The notes: a model not told the origin generated them from the letters alone. Positions 35,865 to 48,723 are shown, counted from the first letter of the stretch. The stretch is DNA of 64,000 nt from Pseudomonas piscis (GCF_009380155.1 NZ_WHUV01000001.1:248001-312000), one strand, 5' to 3'. Numbers and translations are program-made.

Positions 35865-35867
35865 ATG
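35853..35867. promoter_or_regulatory. Weak Fur-like site at the start of the iron permease gene
   Basis: TGAGAATCATTCATG matches the 15-base Fur core TGATAATGATTATCA in reverse orientation at about 10 positions, with a perfect AATCATT centre. It overlaps the start codon, which is unusual. It is worth listing only because the downstream product is an iron permease. Confidence 0.4.
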
Positions 35868-37763
35868 ACTGCCCCTTCCCGTTTACTGGCGCTGCTGGTA
35901 CTGCCGGTACTGGTGTTCTGCAGCTCCAACCTCCTGGCCGATACCGTCGATGGCGCGCCCAAGGCCTTGCATTTGCTGGACTACATCGGCGCGGACTACC
36001 CGGCCACGGTGGCGGACGGCAAGGTCATCGATGAGTCCGAGTACCGTGAGCAGGTGGAGTTTCTCGGGGTCTTGCAGGGGTTGATCGCCGACTTGCCAGC
36101 CAAGCCGGAGAAGGCCGAGCTGGAGCAGGGCATCACCAGCTTGCGCAAGGCGGTCGCCGACCGTGTGGATGGCGGCCAGGTAGCGCATCAGGCGCGGCAG
36201 ATGGGCGCTCGGCTGGCGGTGGCCTACGAGGTCAGCCAGGCCCCGGTCATCACCCCGGATCCTTCCCGTGGAGCGCCGTTGTACGCCCAGCACTGTTCGG
36301 TATGCCATGGCCAGCAAGGGGCCGGTGACGGTCCGGCGGGCCTGGGCATGACGCCGCCGCCGGCCAACCTGCGGGATACCGAGCGCCTGGATCGCCTGAG
36401 CCTGTACGCCATCTACAACACCTTGGGACTGGGAGTGGAGGGCACCGACATGCCGTCCTTCGCCGATCAGCTGGATGACCGCCAGCGTTGGGACCTGGCG
36501 ACCTACATTGCCGGCTTCAGCGCCGATCCGGCAGCGGCCAAGGGCGAGCAGGACTTCAACTTGGCGGACCTGGCCCGGCAGACCCCGGGCGAGATCCTGG
36601 CCGCCCAGGGGGCACGGGCCGCGGCGACATTCCGGGCCCAGCGGGCCCAGCCACCGCAGGTCAAGCGCGGTCCGGGGCAATTGCTGGACTACACCGCGTC
36701 GACCCTGGACAAGAGCCTCGCGGCCTATCGCAACGGCGATCGTGAGCAGGCCTACGATCTTTCGGTGGCAGCGTACCTGGAAGGGTTCGAGCTGGTGGAA
36801 AGCTCCCTGGACAACGTCGACGCCGCCGTGCGCAAGGACACCGAGAAAGCCCTGATGGCCTACCGTCAGTCGCTGCAGGATGGGCTGGCGGTGGAACAGG
36901 CGGAGCAGCGCCTGGACGCAGCCAAGACCAAGCTCAAAGAGTCCGCGGAACTGCTGGGCGGCGACAGCCTGAGCTGGTCCCTGAGCTTCATCTCCGGCTT
37001 GCTGATCCTGCTGCGCGAGGGCCTGGAAGCCATCCTGGTACTGGCGGCGATCCTCGCCTTCCTGCGCAACACCGGCCAGCAGTCGGCGGTACGCAGCGTC
37101 AACGTCGGCTGGGGCCTGGCCCTGTTGGCCGGCCTGGGAACCTGGGCCCTGGCGGCCTATGTGATCGATGTCAGCGGTTCCCAGCGCGAGTTGCTGGAAG
37201 GCGCCACCGCGCTGTTCGCCAGCGTGATGGTGCTGTGGCTCGGAGTGTGGATGCACGACCGCCGGCACGCGGCGGCCTGGCAGGACTACATCAAGAGCAG
37301 CCTGGTGGGCGGCGGCGGTCGCTTCGGGTTCGCCGTGCTGGCGTTCTTCTCGGTCTACCGCGAGCTGTTCGAAGTGATCCTGTTTTACGAAACCCTATGG
37401 CTGCAGGCCGGTCCAGCCGGGCACAACGCGGTGCTGGCCGGTGGCGGCACCGCCCTGGTGCTGCTGGTGGGCCTGGCCTGGGTGATCCTGCGGGGTTCGG
37501 CCAAGCTGCCCCTGGCGCTGTTCTTCAGCATCAACGCCGCATTGCTGTGCGCCTTGTCGGTGGTCTTCGCCGGCCATGGCGTCAAGGCGCTGCAGGAAGC
37601 GGGGATCTTCGGTACCCGGCCGGTGCCGTTCTTTGACTTCGACTGGCTGGGCATCCATGCCGACGCCTACTCGCTGGGGGCTCAGGCCGTGGCGATCGTG
37701 GCGATCGCGGTACTCTACAGCCGCAGCCGGATGAGCGAGAAGCGCCGCCTGCAGGCCTCCTGA
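35865..37763 (+). CDS. Cytochrome c-FTR1 fusion iron permease
   Basis: A 632-residue fusion. After a signal peptide (1-25) and a helical region comes a c-type cytochrome domain with haem motif Cys144-x-x-Cys147-His148 (HCSVCHG) and probable axial Met196. A helical spacer (270-365) precedes an FTR1/EfeU permease domain (about 372-625) with seven membrane helices and the iron-channel motifs REGLE (384-388) and RELFE (499-503). FTR1 permeases import ferric iron coupled to oxidation of ferrous iron; the fused cytochrome could take the electron instead of EfeO/EfeB, which are not nearby. A weak Fur-like site overlaps the start. Confidence 0.92.
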   Translation: MTAPSRLLALLVLPVLVFCSSNLLADTVDGAPKALHLLDYIGADYPATVADGKVIDESEYREQVEFLGVLQGLIADLPAKPEKAELEQGITSLRKAVADRVDGGQVAHQARQMGARLAVAYEVSQAPVITPDPSRGAPLYAQHCSVCHGQQGAGDGPAGLGMTPPPANLRDTERLDRLSLYAIYNTLGLGVEGTDMPSFADQLDDRQRWDLATYIAGFSADPAAAKGEQDFNLADLARQTPGEILAAQGARAAATFRAQRAQPPQVKRGPGQLLDYTASTLDKSLAAYRNGDREQAYDLSVAAYLEGFELVESSLDNVDAAVRKDTEKALMAYRQSLQDGLAVEQAEQRLDAAKTKLKESAELLGGDSLSWSLSFISGLLILLREGLEAILVLAAILAFLRNTGQQSAVRSVNVGWGLALLAGLGTWALAAYVIDVSGSQRELLEGATALFASVMVLWLGVWMHDRRHAAAWQDYIKSSLVGGGGRFGFAVLAFFSVYRELFEVILFYETLWLQAGPAGHNAVLAGGGTALVLLVGLAWVILRGSAKLPLALFFSINAALLCALSVVFAGHGVKALQEAGIFGTRPVPFFDFDWLGIHADAYSLGAQAVAIVAIAVLYSRSRMSEKRRLQAS

Positions 37764-37778
37764 ACCGAGGCCTGACCC

Positions 37779-37800
37779 TCGCGGGCAAGTCGCTCCTACA
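37779..37800 (-). repeat. REP element (single)
   Basis: Read on the minus strand this is TGTAGGAGCGACTTGCCCGC followed by GA, a typical fluorescent-pseudomonad REP sequence. It lies in the 76-base gap between the iron permease and yaiI genes. Confidence 0.75.
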
Positions 37801-37816
37801 GTGGCTTGCCCGTTTT
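37782..37816 (+). terminator. REP-derived terminator-like hairpin
   Basis: CGGGCAAG (37782-37789) pairs with CTTGCCCG (37805-37812), followed by TTTT. One arm is inside the REP element. It may end the iron permease transcript. Confidence 0.5.
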
Positions 37817-37839
37817 GCATTGTGTAAGGAGAAGATTCG

Positions 37840-38295
37840 ATGCGTGTCTGGATCGATGCCGACGCTTGTCCCAAGGCGGCCAAGGAGCAAGTGGTGCGCT
37901 TTGCTCTCAAGCGCCAGTTCGAGGTGCTGCTGGTGGCGGGGCAGCCGCAGATCAAGCCGCCGTTCGCCTGCGTCAAGCTCATCGTGGTGCCCAGTGGCCC
38001 GGATGCCGCGGACGACTACCTGGTGGAGCACGCGGTGCCCGGCGAGCTGGTGATCTGCAGCGACGTGCCCTTGGCCGACCGGCTGGTGAAAAAGGGCGTG
38101 GCGGCCCTCGACCCACGGGGCAAGGAGTTCGATGCGCAGAACATGGGCGAGCGCCTGGCGGTACGCAACCTGTTTACCGACTTGCGGGAGCAGGGCCAGG
38201 TCAGCGGCGGGCAAGCGCCCTATGGGGATCGGGAGAAGCAGGCGTTCGCCAATGCCCTGGACCGGATCCTGACCAGGCTGGCGCGCCAGGGCTGA
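37840..38295 (+). CDS. yaiI: YaiI/YqxD family protein (UPF0178)
   Basis: A 151-residue protein of UPF0178. It begins MRVWIDADACPKAAKEQVVRFA, the conserved NYN/PIN-like aspartate motif, and contains VPSGPDAADDYLVEH and VICSDVPLADRLVKKG. The fold resembles PIN-like nucleases, but no activity is established. The ATG at 37840 has AAGGAGAAG upstream. It converges with elbB; a GC-rich hairpin GGGGAGC/GCTCCCC (38301-38318) lies between them. Confidence 0.9.
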   Translation: MRVWIDADACPKAAKEQVVRFALKRQFEVLLVAGQPQIKPPFACVKLIVVPSGPDAADDYLVEHAVPGELVICSDVPLADRLVKKGVAALDPRGKEFDAQNMGERLAVRNLFTDLREQGQVSGGQAPYGDREKQAFANALDRILTRLARQG

Positions 38296-38337
38296 TGCGG
38301 CGGGGGAGCACGCGCTCCCCGGCCGTTGGCGTAGTTG

Positions 38338-39006
38338 TTACTGCTGGCCTTCGTGGGTCAGTTCCAATACCCGGTCCACCAGCTTGTTGATGCCGGCGGC
38401 GGCCTGGCTGATGGACTGCGCCAGCATGTAGGCCGGAGTGGTCACCAGCTTGCGGGCCTTGTCCTCGATGATCTCGTCCACCGCGCACTCGGCATGGTTG
38501 GCGCCCATCTTGCCCAGGGCTGCGGCGGTGTCGACATCGTTGCCGATGGTGCACGTCACGCCGGGGCCATAGATCTTGGCGGCCATGGCCGGGGCGATGC
38601 ACATCAGGCCCACCGGCTTGCCGGCTTCGGCGAAGGCTTCGGCCAGGGCCAGGACATCGGCCTGGACCGAGCAGGCCGCGCCTTCGGTGGCGAAGCTGGA
38701 GAGGTTCTTGGCGGCGCCGAAGCCCCCGGGAACGATCAGCGCGTCGAAGTCCTCGACCTTGGCCTCGCGCAGGTCCTTGACCTCGCCGCGGGCGATGCGC
38801 GCCGATTCCACCAGGACGTTGCGGGTCTCGGGCATGGTGTCCCCGGTCAGGTGGTTGAGTACGTGCATCTGCGGGATGTCCGGGGCGAAGCACTGCACCT
38901 GGGCGCCACGCTGGTCGAGGCGCAGCAGGGTGATCACGCTTTCATGGATCTCGGCGCCGTCGAAGACTCCGCAACCGGAAAGGATCACTGCAACTTTTTT
39001 GCTCAT
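38338..39006 (-). CDS. elbB: ElbB glyoxalase (DJ-1/PfpI family)
   Basis: A 222-residue protein of the DJ-1/PfpI superfamily, ElbB branch. It begins KKVAVILSGCGVFDGAEIHESV. The nucleophilic-elbow region is GLMCIAPAMAAKIYG, and FDALIVPGGFGAAKNLS is diagnostic. ElbB of E. coli has weak glyoxalase III activity and was linked to isoprenoid synthesis. The ATG at 39006 has GGAG 7 bases upstream. It is monocistronic. Confidence 0.93.
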   Translation of the reverse strand: MSKKVAVILSGCGVFDGAEIHESVITLLRLDQRGAQVQCFAPDIPQMHVLNHLTGDTMPETRNVLVESARIARGEVKDLREAKVEDFDALIVPGGFGAAKNLSSFATEGAACSVQADVLALAEAFAEAGKPVGLMCIAPAMAAKIYGPGVTCTIGNDVDTAAALGKMGANHAECAVDEIIEDKARKLVTTPAYMLAQSISQAAAGINKLVDRVLELTHEGQQ

Positions 39007-39225
39007 GGGTTTTCTCCAGGTTCATCGCGCTAAATGTCCGGCAGTTTGTCACCAGTCGCCGCAGAGGGGTATCACGATCGGGCCGGGATTTTTCCAGGCG
39101 CGTCGAGCAGCGGCCATACCGTCTTGGAAAACCGTTGGGTGCGCGAGTTCAGGAGTTCGAGGAGTAGGGCGGTTCGAGGAATCGAGAGTCGCGGCGCCCA
39201 TGTCCAGGCGCCGCGTAGGGGCCGC

Positions 39226-39834
39226 TTACTCGGCCGGCTTGTTGTGCTGCTCGGCTTGTTCGGCTTCGTAGATCTGCTTGGCCAGGCGGGCATTCTTGAA
39301 GCGCCGCCGCAGCCACAGGCAGAAGCCCAGGACCAGCAGGGCGCCCAGGACCCACAGCTCGTACTTCTTGATGCTGCCGAGCATGCCTTCCATGACGGCG
39401 CCGAAGTGGAAGGCTGCCTGCGCCAGGGCCACCGCCCAGATCGCCGCGCCAATGCCGTTGAGCAGCAGGTAGCGTCCCGGCGGATAGCCGGACAGGCCAA
39501 TGGCCACCGGCATCACGGTACGCAGGCCGTAGACGAAGCGGAAGCTCAACACCCAGATGTCCGGGTGCTTGCGAATGTGCTCCAGTGCCCGGTCGCCCAT
39601 CATCTGCCAGCGCGGCCTGCGCGCCAGCAACTTGCGGCCATGCTTGCGCCCCAGGAAGTACCACAGCTGGTCACCGGCATAGCTGCCGAAGAAGGCAACC
39701 ACCATCACCAGGTTGATATCCATGTATCCACGGAACGCGAGAAACCCGGCTAGAACCAGAATGGTCTCGCCTTCGAAGAACGTGCCGAGAAAGAGGGCGA
39801 AGTAGCCGAAATCCTGAAGAAATTGTTGGAGCAT
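39226..39834 (-). CDS. DedA family membrane protein
   Basis: A 202-residue DedA/VTT-domain protein. Membrane segments occur near 10-30, 40-65, 105-130, 135-160 and 165-185. The family motifs FFGSYAGDQLWYFLGRKHG and FRFVYGLRTVMPVAIGLSGYP are clear. DedA proteins are thought to be lipid scramblases or transporters, for example of undecaprenyl phosphate. It is divergent from hemB-ppk, with 208 bases containing the Pho box between them. Confidence 0.92.
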   Translation of the reverse strand: MLQQFLQDFGYFALFLGTFFEGETILVLAGFLAFRGYMDINLVMVVAFFGSYAGDQLWYFLGRKHGRKLLARRPRWQMMGDRALEHIRKHPDIWVLSFRFVYGLRTVMPVAIGLSGYPPGRYLLLNGIGAAIWAVALAQAAFHFGAVMEGMLGSIKKYELWVLGALLVLGFCLWLRRRFKNARLAKQIYEAEQAEQHNKPAE

Positions 39835-39856
39835 TGTCTGGATGCTGGCGAAATGA

Positions 39857-41056
<1,200 letters not shown>

Positions 41057-41074
41057 CCCTCCCAGGAACACGCG

Positions 41075-43294
41075 ATGAATACCGAAGGACTCACAGAAGT
41101 TGCCGTAAAAGAAGCCCAGCCAGTGGTCGAGCAAGTAGCCGAGACCCCGCCGGAGCTGGAGCCCGTTCCCGCGGCCCCGGCCGCCGAGGCGCAACCGGTG
41201 CCGGCCATCGTCATCCCCAACCTGGACGACAGCAGCCTGTACATCCACCGCGAGCTGTCGCAACTGCAATTCAACATCCGCGTGCTGGAGCAGGCGCTGG
41301 ACGAGTCCTATCCACTGCTGGAGCGCCTGAAGTTCCTGCTGATCTTCTCCAGCAACCTGGACGAGTTCTTCGAGATCCGGGTCGCCGGCCTGAAGAAGCA
41401 GATCACCTTCGCCCGTGAACAGGCTGGCGCCGACGGCCTGCAACCGCACCAGGCGCTGGCACGCATCAGCGACCTGGTGCACGGTCATGTGGATCGTCAG
41501 TACGCGATCCTCAACGACATCCTGTTGCCGGAGCTGGAGAAGCACCAGATCCGCTTCATCCGTCGTCGCTACTGGACCGCCAAGCTCAAGACCTGGGTCC
41601 GTCGCTACTTTCGCGACGAGATCGCGCCGATCATCACCCCCATCGGCCTGGACCCGACGCACCCCTTCCCGCTGCTGGTGAACAAGAGCCTGAACTTCAT
41701 CGTCGAGCTGGAAGGCATCGACGCTTTCGGCCGCGACTCGGGCCTTGCGATCATCCCGGCCCCGCGCCTGTTGCCGCGGATCATCCGGGTGCCGGAAGAG
41801 GTGGGCGGCCCTGGCGACAACTATGTGTTCCTGTCGTCGATGATCCATGCCCATGCCGATGACCTGTTCCAGGGCATGAAGGTAAAAGGCTGCTATCAGT
41901 TCCGCCTGACTCGAAACGCCGACCTGGCACTGGATTCCGAGGATGTCGAGGACCTGGCCCGTGCCCTGCGCGGCGAGCTGTTCTCCCGCCGCTACGGCGA
42001 CGCGGTGCGCCTGGAAGTGGCCGATACCTGTCCCAAGCACCTGTCGGACTACCTGCTCAAGCAGTTCAACCTGCACGAGACCGAGCTCTACCAGGTCAAT
42101 GGCCCGGTGAACCTCACGCGCCTGTTCAGCATCACTGGCCTGGACAGCCATCCGGAGCTGCAGCACCCGCCGTTCACCCCGCAGATTCCCAAGCTGTTGC
42201 AGAACAGCGAGAACATCTTCAGCGTCATCAGCAAGCAGGACATCCTGCTGCTGCATCCCTTCGAGTCCTTCACCCCGGTGATCGACCTGCTGCGCCAGGC
42301 CGCCAAGGACCCCCACGTGCTGGCGGTGCGCCAGACCCTGTACCGCTCCGGGGCCAACTCGGAGATCGTCGACGCCCTGGTGGATGCGGCGCGCAACGGC
42401 AAGGAGGTCACCGCGGTGATCGAACTGCGCGCGCGCTTCGACGAGGAGTCCAACCTGCAGATGGCCAGCCGCCTGCAAGCGGCCGGCGCGGTGGTGATCT
42501 ACGGCGTGGTGGGCTTCAAGACCCACGCCAAGATGATGCTGATCCTGCGGCGCGAGCAGGGCGAGATCGTGCGTTATGCGCACCTGGGCACGGGTAACTA
42601 CCACGCGGCCAATGCCCGCCTGTACACCGACTACAGCCTGCTCACCTCTGACGACGCCTTGTGCGAGGACGTCGGCAAGCTGTTCAGCCAGCTGATCGGC
42701 ATGGGCAAGACCCTGCGCATGAAGAAGCTCTTGCATGCGCCGTTCACCCTGAAGAAGGGCATGCTCGACATGATCGCCCGGGAGACCCAGTTCGCCCTGG
42801 ACGGCAAGCCGGCGCACATCATCGCCAAGTTCAACTCGCTGACCGATCCGAAGATCATCCGCGCGCTGTACAAGGCCAGCCAGTCCGGCGTGCGCATCGA
42901 CCTGGTGGTGCGTGGCATGTGCTGCCTGCGCCCGGGGATCGCCGGGGTGTCGCACAACATCCACGTGCGCTCGATCATCGGGCGCTTCCTGGAGCACACC
43001 CGGGTGTTCTACTTCCTCAACGGCGGCGAAGAGCAGATGTTCCTGTCCAGTGCCGACTGGATGGAGCGCAACCTCGACAAGCGGGTCGAGACCTGCTTCC
43101 CGGTGGAGGGCAAGAAGCTGATCCTGCGGGTCAAGAAGGAGCTGGAGAGTTATCTCACCGATAACACCCACAGCTGGAGCCTGCAGTCCGACGGGCGCTA
43201 TGTGCGCAACACGCCGACCGGCAACCAGAACCCACGCAGTGCCCAGGCTACCTTGCTGGAGCGCCTTGGCAGCCCGGTCTTGCCGGTGCGCTAG
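41075..43294 (+). CDS. ppk1: Polyphosphate kinase 1
   Basis: A 739-residue PPK1 that polymerises the gamma-phosphate of ATP into polyphosphate. An N-terminal Pro/Ala/Glu-rich stretch (1-45) precedes the conserved [19 protein letters not shown]. Two phospholipase D-like domains carry the catalytic histidines, in [13 protein letters not shown] (phospho-acceptor) and in [17 protein letters not shown]. It is co-transcribed with hemB and faces ppx across a bidirectional terminator, so synthesis and breakdown genes adjoin on opposite strands. PhoB control of this gene is supported by the box before hemB. Confidence 0.97.
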   Translation: MNTEGLTEVAVKEAQPVVEQVAETPPELEPVPAAPAAEAQPVPAIVIPNLDDSSLYIHRELSQLQFNIRVLEQALDESYPLLERLKFLLIFSSNLDEFFEIRVAGLKKQITFAREQAGADGLQPHQALARISDLVHGHVDRQYAILNDILLPELEKHQIRFIRRRYWTAKLKTWVRRYFRDEIAPIITPIGLDPTHPFPLLVNKSLNFIVELEGIDAFGRDSGLAIIPAPRLLPRIIRVPEEVGGPGDNYVFLSSMIHAHADDLFQGMKVKGCYQFRLTRNADLALDSEDVEDLARALRGELFSRRYGDAVRLEVADTCPKHLSDYLLKQFNLHETELYQVNGPVNLTRLFSITGLDSHPELQHPPFTPQIPKLLQNSENIFSVISKQDILLLHPFESFTPVIDLLRQAAKDPHVLAVRQTLYRSGANSEIVDALVDAARNGKEVTAVIELRARFDEESNLQMASRLQAAGAVVIYGVVGFKTHAKMMLILRREQGEIVRYAHLGTGNYHAANARLYTDYSLLTSDDALCEDVGKLFSQLIGMGKTLRMKKLLHAPFTLKKGMLDMIARETQFALDGKPAHIIAKFNSLTDPKIIRALYKASQSGVRIDLVVRGMCCLRPGIAGVSHNIHVRSIIGRFLEHTRVFYFLNGGEEQMFLSSADWMERNLDKRVETCFPVEGKKLILRVKKELESYLTDNTHSWSLQSDGRYVRNTPTGNQNPRSAQATLLERLGSPVLPVR

Positions 43295-43312
43295 GTTCAG
43301 CCGGCGCCAATG

Positions 43313-43348
43313 AAAAAGGCCAGCCCGAGTGATCGGGCTGGCCTTTTT
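43313..43348. terminator. Bidirectional terminator between ppk1 and ppx
   Basis: A 15-base stem AAAAAGGCCAGCCCG (43313-43327) and CGGGCTGGCCTTTTT (43334-43348) with a 6-base loop. It is symmetrical for both strands. Confidence 0.95.
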
Positions 43349-43366
43349 GTTTGCCCGGTGCCGGGC

Positions 43367-44869
43367 TCAGCTGACGTTGAGTACGATGCCGACCCGGGTC
43401 AGCCACTCGGCCTCGAGGGCGAAGTCCGCCTGGGTCAGCTGGTTTTCATCCAGCCAGTTGGCCGGGAACTTCACGTCCAGCTGGTCGCCGTTGGCGCTGA
43501 GCTGCACCTGGGGCATCTGCTGGGTACCGCGGATGTGGTGGAACAGGATGGCGAAGCGCAGCAGCACGCAGAGACGGATCAGCTTGATGCCGTCGTCGCC
43601 GAACTCGGCGAACTTCTCCTTGGGAATATTGCGGCGGTGACCGCGTACCAGCAGGGCCAGCATTTGCTGGTCCTCACGGGAGAAGCCAGCCAGGTCCGAG
43701 TGTTCGATCAGGTAGGCGCCGTGCTTGTGGTAGTGATAGTGGGCGATATCCAGGCCCACTTCATGCACCTTGGCGGCCCAGCCCAGCAGCTCGCGCCAGA
43801 TGCCGTCTTCCAGGTCCCAGTCGGCCGCCACCTGGTCGAAGGAGCGCAGGGCCTTGCCTTCGACCCGCGAAGCCTGTTCCAGGTCCACGTGGTAGCGCTC
43901 CATCAGCGAGCCCAAGGTGCGCTCGCGGACGTCTTCATGGTGATGACGGCCCAGCAGGTCGTAGAGCACGCCTTCGCGCAGGGCGCCTTCGCAGTGATCC
44001 ATGCGCTGCAATTCCAGGGCATCGAAGATCGCCTCGAGGATCGCCAGGCCAGCAGGGAAGATGGCCCGGCGGTCGGGCTTGATGCCTTCGAAGTCGATTT
44101 TGTCGACGTCGCCGAGCTTGAACAGCTTGCGCTTGAGCCAGGCCAGGCCTTCGACGTTGATCTCGCCGCTGCCCTGGCCGCCGGCCTTGAGGGCCAGGCC
44201 GATGGCGCGAATGGTGCCGGAGGAGCCGATGGCTTCATCCCAGGTCAGGCGATGCAGCGCATGTTCGATGCTCATGATTTCCAGGCGTGCGGCGGTATAG
44301 GCCTGGGCGTAGCGGGCCGGGGTGATCTTGCCGTCGCGGAAATAGCGTTGGGTGAAGCTCACGCAGCCCATCTGCAGGCTTTCGCGCAGCAGGGGCTCGA
44401 AGCGCTGGCCAATGATGAACTCGGTGCTGCCGCCGCCGATGTCGGCCACCAGGCGCTTGCCGGGGGTGTCAGCGAGGGTATGGGAAACCCCGAGGTAGAT
44501 CAGGCGCGCTTCTTCACGTCCGGAGATGACTTCCACCGGGTGGCCGAGGATCTCTTCGGCCCGGCGGATGAACTCGCCGCGGTTGCGGGCTTCGCGCAGG
44601 GCGTTGGTGCCGACGATGCGCACGGTGCCCTGGGGCATGCCGTTGATCAGCTGGGCGAAACGCTTGAGGCAGTCGAGCCCGCGTTGCATGGATTCTTCGT
44701 TGAGCTGGCGCTCTTCATTGATGCCGGCAGCCAGCTGAACCTTTTCACCCAACCGCTCGAGAATGCGGATTTCACCGTTCCGGGCCTTGGCCACGACCAT
44801 GTGAAAGCTGTTGGAGCCCAGATCGATCGCGGCGATCAGGGACAGATTCTTGGCTTGGGATTGGGGCAT
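43367..44869 (-). CDS. ppx: Exopolyphosphatase
   Basis: A 500-residue Ppx/GppA phosphatase of the actin-like ATPase fold. Motifs: [17 protein letters not shown] (phosphate 1), [16 protein letters not shown] (phosphate 2) and [11 protein letters not shown]. The C-terminal HD-like domain follows from about residue 310 ([14 protein letters not shown] in outline). It removes terminal phosphates from polyphosphate. The start [10 protein letters not shown] at 44869 is chosen, since a longer frame to 44941 lacks similarity to the family. It converges with ppk1. Confidence 0.95.
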   Translation of the reverse strand: MPQSQAKNLSLIAAIDLGSNSFHMVVAKARNGEIRILERLGEKVQLAAGINEERQLNEESMQRGLDCLKRFAQLINGMPQGTVRIVGTNALREARNRGEFIRRAEEILGHPVEVISGREEARLIYLGVSHTLADTPGKRLVADIGGGSTEFIIGQRFEPLLRESLQMGCVSFTQRYFRDGKITPARYAQAYTAARLEIMSIEHALHRLTWDEAIGSSGTIRAIGLALKAGGQGSGEINVEGLAWLKRKLFKLGDVDKIDFEGIKPDRRAIFPAGLAILEAIFDALELQRMDHCEGALREGVLYDLLGRHHHEDVRERTLGSLMERYHVDLEQASRVEGKALRSFDQVAADWDLEDGIWRELLGWAAKVHEVGLDIAHYHYHKHGAYLIEHSDLAGFSREDQQMLALLVRGHRRNIPKEKFAEFGDDGIKLIRLCVLLRFAILFHHIRGTQQMPQVQLSANGDQLDVKFPANWLDENQLTQADFALEAEWLTRVGIVLNVS

Positions 44870-45298
44870 GGCTGGGGGTCTCGGTCGATAACCTCGCCAT
44901 CCTGCCACGATCAACGGCTCGCGCCAACGCGCAGTGGCCAATGCGTTGATTCATCGCATCAAACCTTGCGCCAGCCGGCATTCCCAGATGTGCCATGAGG
45001 GACTTGAGAGCGCTGGTGCTACCGCTCATCCGGTCGATATCCGTGCGCAGGATTGCCCGAAGGGCGCCTGGGCCGCGTTGAAAGGCACATGTAGCGGCCT
45101 CGACGACATTAATAGGAGATGCCGCACGAAGTTGTCCCGGCTTTTATAGGCATCGGTGGAATTCTCGCTTTGCGCCGGGCTGAGCTATACCCAAACTCAA
45201 GGGGCACCATAGTGAGAGTCAATCACCTGCGGCTTCCTGAACGCAGGAAGGGCAGATATGATGGGCCACGTTTTTTTGCTTACAACCTGGAGAATTCC
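44870..45298. other. 429-base gap between ppx and trxA
   Basis: Divergent promoters are expected here. Near trxA there is a hairpin CTTCCTG/CAGGAAG (45233-45250), and just after it TATGAT (45257-45262), a possible -10 for trxA. A TTGAT-N7-ATCAA dyad near 44947 is too widely spaced for an ANR/FNR box. No further gene is convincing. Confidence 0.5.
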
Positions 45299-45628
45299 AT
45301 GAGCAGCGATCTCATCAAACACGTCAGCGACGCCAGCTTCGAGGCCGATGTACTCAAGGCCGAAGGCGCTGTACTGGTCGACTACTGGGCTGAGTGGTGC
45401 GGCCCATGCAAAATGATCGCTCCGGTTCTGGACGAAATTGCCGAGACCTACAAGGGCAAGCTCACCGTTGCCAAACTGAACATCGACGAGAACCAGGAAA
45501 CCCCGGCCAAGCATGGCGTACGTGGTATCCCGACCCTGATGCTGTTCAAGAACGGTAACGTTGAAGCCACCAAGGTCGGTGCGCTGTCGAAGTCGCAACT
45601 GGCGGCTTTCCTCGACGCCAACATCTGA
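45299..45628 (+). CDS. trxA: Thioredoxin 1
   Basis: A 109-residue thioredoxin. The active site is WCGPCK with Cys34 and Cys37, and the cis-proline lies in [11 protein letters not shown]. It reduces disulfides in ribonucleotide reductase, methionine sulfoxide reductases and other targets. The ATG at 45299 gives the family length ([18 protein letters not shown]); an in-frame upstream extension is not conserved-looking and is dropped. It is followed by a terminator and then rho, the usual order in gamma-proteobacteria. Confidence 0.97.
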   Translation: MSSDLIKHVSDASFEADVLKAEGAVLVDYWAEWCGPCKMIAPVLDEIAETYKGKLTVAKLNIDENQETPAKHGVRGIPTLMLFKNGNVEATKVGALSKSQLAAFLDANI

Positions 45629-45654
45629 ACCTCGGTTTCAGCATGTTAGAAAAG

Positions 45655-45678
45655 GCCCCGCAAAATGCGGGGCTTTTT
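45655..45678 (+). terminator. Rho-independent terminator after trxA
   Basis: Stem GCCCCGC (45655-45661) and GCGGGGC (45667-45673), loop AAAAT and five T residues. Confidence 0.93.
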
Positions 45679-45690
45679 CGTAATTGAGGG

Positions 45691-45719
45691 CTAGACGCTC
45701 CGAAACTCAGGTGTTACAT
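45691..45719 (+). promoter_or_regulatory. Candidate rho promoter
   Basis: TAGACG and TACATT are separated by 17 bases and stand about 155 bases before the rho start codon. The leader downstream holds a CACTGG/CCAGTG hairpin and pyrimidine-rich, G-poor segments, as expected for Rho-dependent autoregulation. Confidence 0.45.
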
Positions 45720-45874
45720 TCGGCCCCGCACTGGTTTCTCCAGTGCCCCCTGCAAGCCGTCGCCGACGCTCTCCTTTTCGAATAAGTACGCGATCCTGTC
45801 GCCTTCTCCGCGGCGCGGCCTCATTAAGCCAAAAGCTTAATTTCCCCCTCTATAAATGATTACGTCATTCCTAT

Positions 45875-47134
<1,260 letters not shown>

Positions 47135-47151
47135 CATCAGCGGGTCGAGCG

Positions 47152-47175
47152 AAAGCCGGGGCAACCCGGCTTTTT
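47152..47175 (+). terminator. Rho-independent terminator after rho
   Basis: Stem AAAGCCGGG (47152-47160), tetraloop GCAA and stem CCCGGCTTT (47165-47173), followed by more T residues. Confidence 0.93.
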
Positions 47176-47256
47176 GCTGTCTGCACTTTGGCCATTGCGG
47201 CCTGAACGGCGCTACACTCTGCACCCCGACCGATACGGCCAACACGAGGCTCTTGC

Positions 47257-48723
47257 ATGCAGTATCGCGATTTGCGCGACTTCATTCGTGGCCTGGAACA
47301 GCGCGGTGAACTCAAGCGCATCCAGGTTCCCATCTCTCCTGTCCTGGAAATGACCGAAGTCTGCGACCGCACCCTGCGCGCCAAGGGCCCGGCGCTGCTG
47401 TTCGAAAAACCCACGGGTTTCGACATCCCGGTGCTGGGCAACCTGTTCGGCACCCCCGAGCGGGTGGCCATGGGCATGGGCGCCGAGTCCACCGACGAAT
47501 TGCGCGAGATCGGCAAGCTGCTGGCCTTCCTCAAGGAACCCGAGCCGCCCAAGGGCCTGAAGGATGCCTGGTCCAAGCTGCCGATCTTCAAGAAGGTCGT
47601 GTCGATGGCGCCGAAGGTGGTCAAGGACGCGGTGTGCCAGGAAGTGGTGGTCGAGGGCGACGATGTCGACCTTTCGCAGTTGCCGATCCAGCATTGCTGG
47701 CCGGGCGACGTGGCACCGCTGATCACTTGGGGCCTGACGGTGACCCGCGGACCGAACAAGGACCGGCAAAACCTGGGCATCTATCGGCAACAGGTGATTG
47801 GGCGCAACAAGGTGATCATGCGCTGGTTGAGCCACCGTGGCGGCGCGCTGGATTACCGCGAGTGGTGCGAAAAGCACCCGGGCCAGCCATTCCCGGTTTC
47901 CGTGGCCCTGGGGGCCGACCCGGCCACCATCCTCGGTGCCGTGACCCCGGTACCGGACACCCTGTCCGAATATGCCTTCGCCGGCCTGCTGCGGGGTAAC
48001 CGCACCGAACTGGTGAAGTGTCGGGGCAATGACCTGCAGGTCCCAGCCACCGCCGAGATCATCCTCGAGGGCGTGATCCATCCGGGCGAAATGGCCCCGG
48101 AAGGCCCCTATGGCGACCACACCGGCTACTACAACGAAGTGGACAGCTTCCCGGTGTTCACCGTGGAACGCATCACCCATCGCACCAAGCCGATCTACCA
48201 CAGCACCTACACCGGGCGTCCGCCGGATGAGCCGGCGATCCTCGGCGTGGCGCTCAACGAAGTGTTCGTGCCGATCCTGCAGAAGCAATTCCCGGAGATC
48301 ACCGACTTCTACCTGCCGCCCGAGGGCTGCTCGTACCGCATGGCGGTGGTGACCATGAAGAAGCAGTACCCGGGCCACGCCAAGCGCGTAATGCTCGGCG
48401 TGTGGTCGTTCCTGCGACAGTTCATGTACACCAAGTTCGTTATCGTCACCGACGACGATATCAACGCCAGGGACTGGAACGACGTGATCTGGGCCATCAC
48501 CACGCGCATGGACCCCAAGCGCGACACGGTGATGATCGACAACACCCCGATCGACTACCTCGACTTCGCCTCGCCGGTATCCGGCCTGGGTTCGAAGATG
48601 GGGCTGGACGCCACTCACAAGTGGCCCGGAGAAACCACCAGAGAGTGGGGACGGGTCATCGTCAAGGATGAGGCGGTCACCCGCCGGATCGATGCCATCT
48701 GGAATCAATTAGGAATAGATTGA
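47257..48723 (+). CDS. ubiD: 3-octaprenyl-4-hydroxybenzoate decarboxylase UbiD
   Basis: A 488-residue UbiD-family decarboxylase, needing prenylated FMN made by UbiX. It begins [22 protein letters not shown]. It contains [25 protein letters not shown] and the catalytic Glu-rich region [21 protein letters not shown]. It removes the carboxyl group of 4-hydroxy-3-polyprenylbenzoate in ubiquinone synthesis. ubiX is not in the window. The last base of its stop is the first base of the next gene (TGATG). Confidence 0.96.
   Translation: MQYRDLRDFIRGLEQRGELKRIQVPISPVLEMTEVCDRTLRAKGPALLFEKPTGFDIPVLGNLFGTPERVAMGMGAESTDELREIGKLLAFLKEPEPPKGLKDAWSKLPIFKKVVSMAPKVVKDAVCQEVVVEGDDVDLSQLPIQHCWPGDVAPLITWGLTVTRGPNKDRQNLGIYRQQVIGRNKVIMRWLSHRGGALDYREWCEKHPGQPFPVSVALGADPATILGAVTPVPDTLSEYAFAGLLRGNRTELVKCRGNDLQVPATAEIILEGVIHPGEMAPEGPYGDHTGYYNEVDSFPVFTVERITHRTKPIYHSTYTGRPPDEPAILGVALNEVFVPILQKQFPEITDFYLPPEGCSYRMAVVTMKKQYPGHAKRVMLGVWSFLRQFMYTKFVIVTDDDINARDWNDVIWAITTRMDPKRDTVMIDNTPIDYLDFASPVSGLGSKMGLDATHKWPGETTREWGRVIVKDEAVTRRIDAIWNQLGID

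Noticed and set aside
44946..44965. TTGAT...ATCAA as an ANR/FNR box near trxA.
   Set aside because: The spacer is 7 bases where the ANR box needs 4.
45119..45298. In-frame 60-codon N-terminal extension of thioredoxin.
   Set aside because: It overlaps the presumed promoter, and thioredoxin begins at its normal length at 45299.
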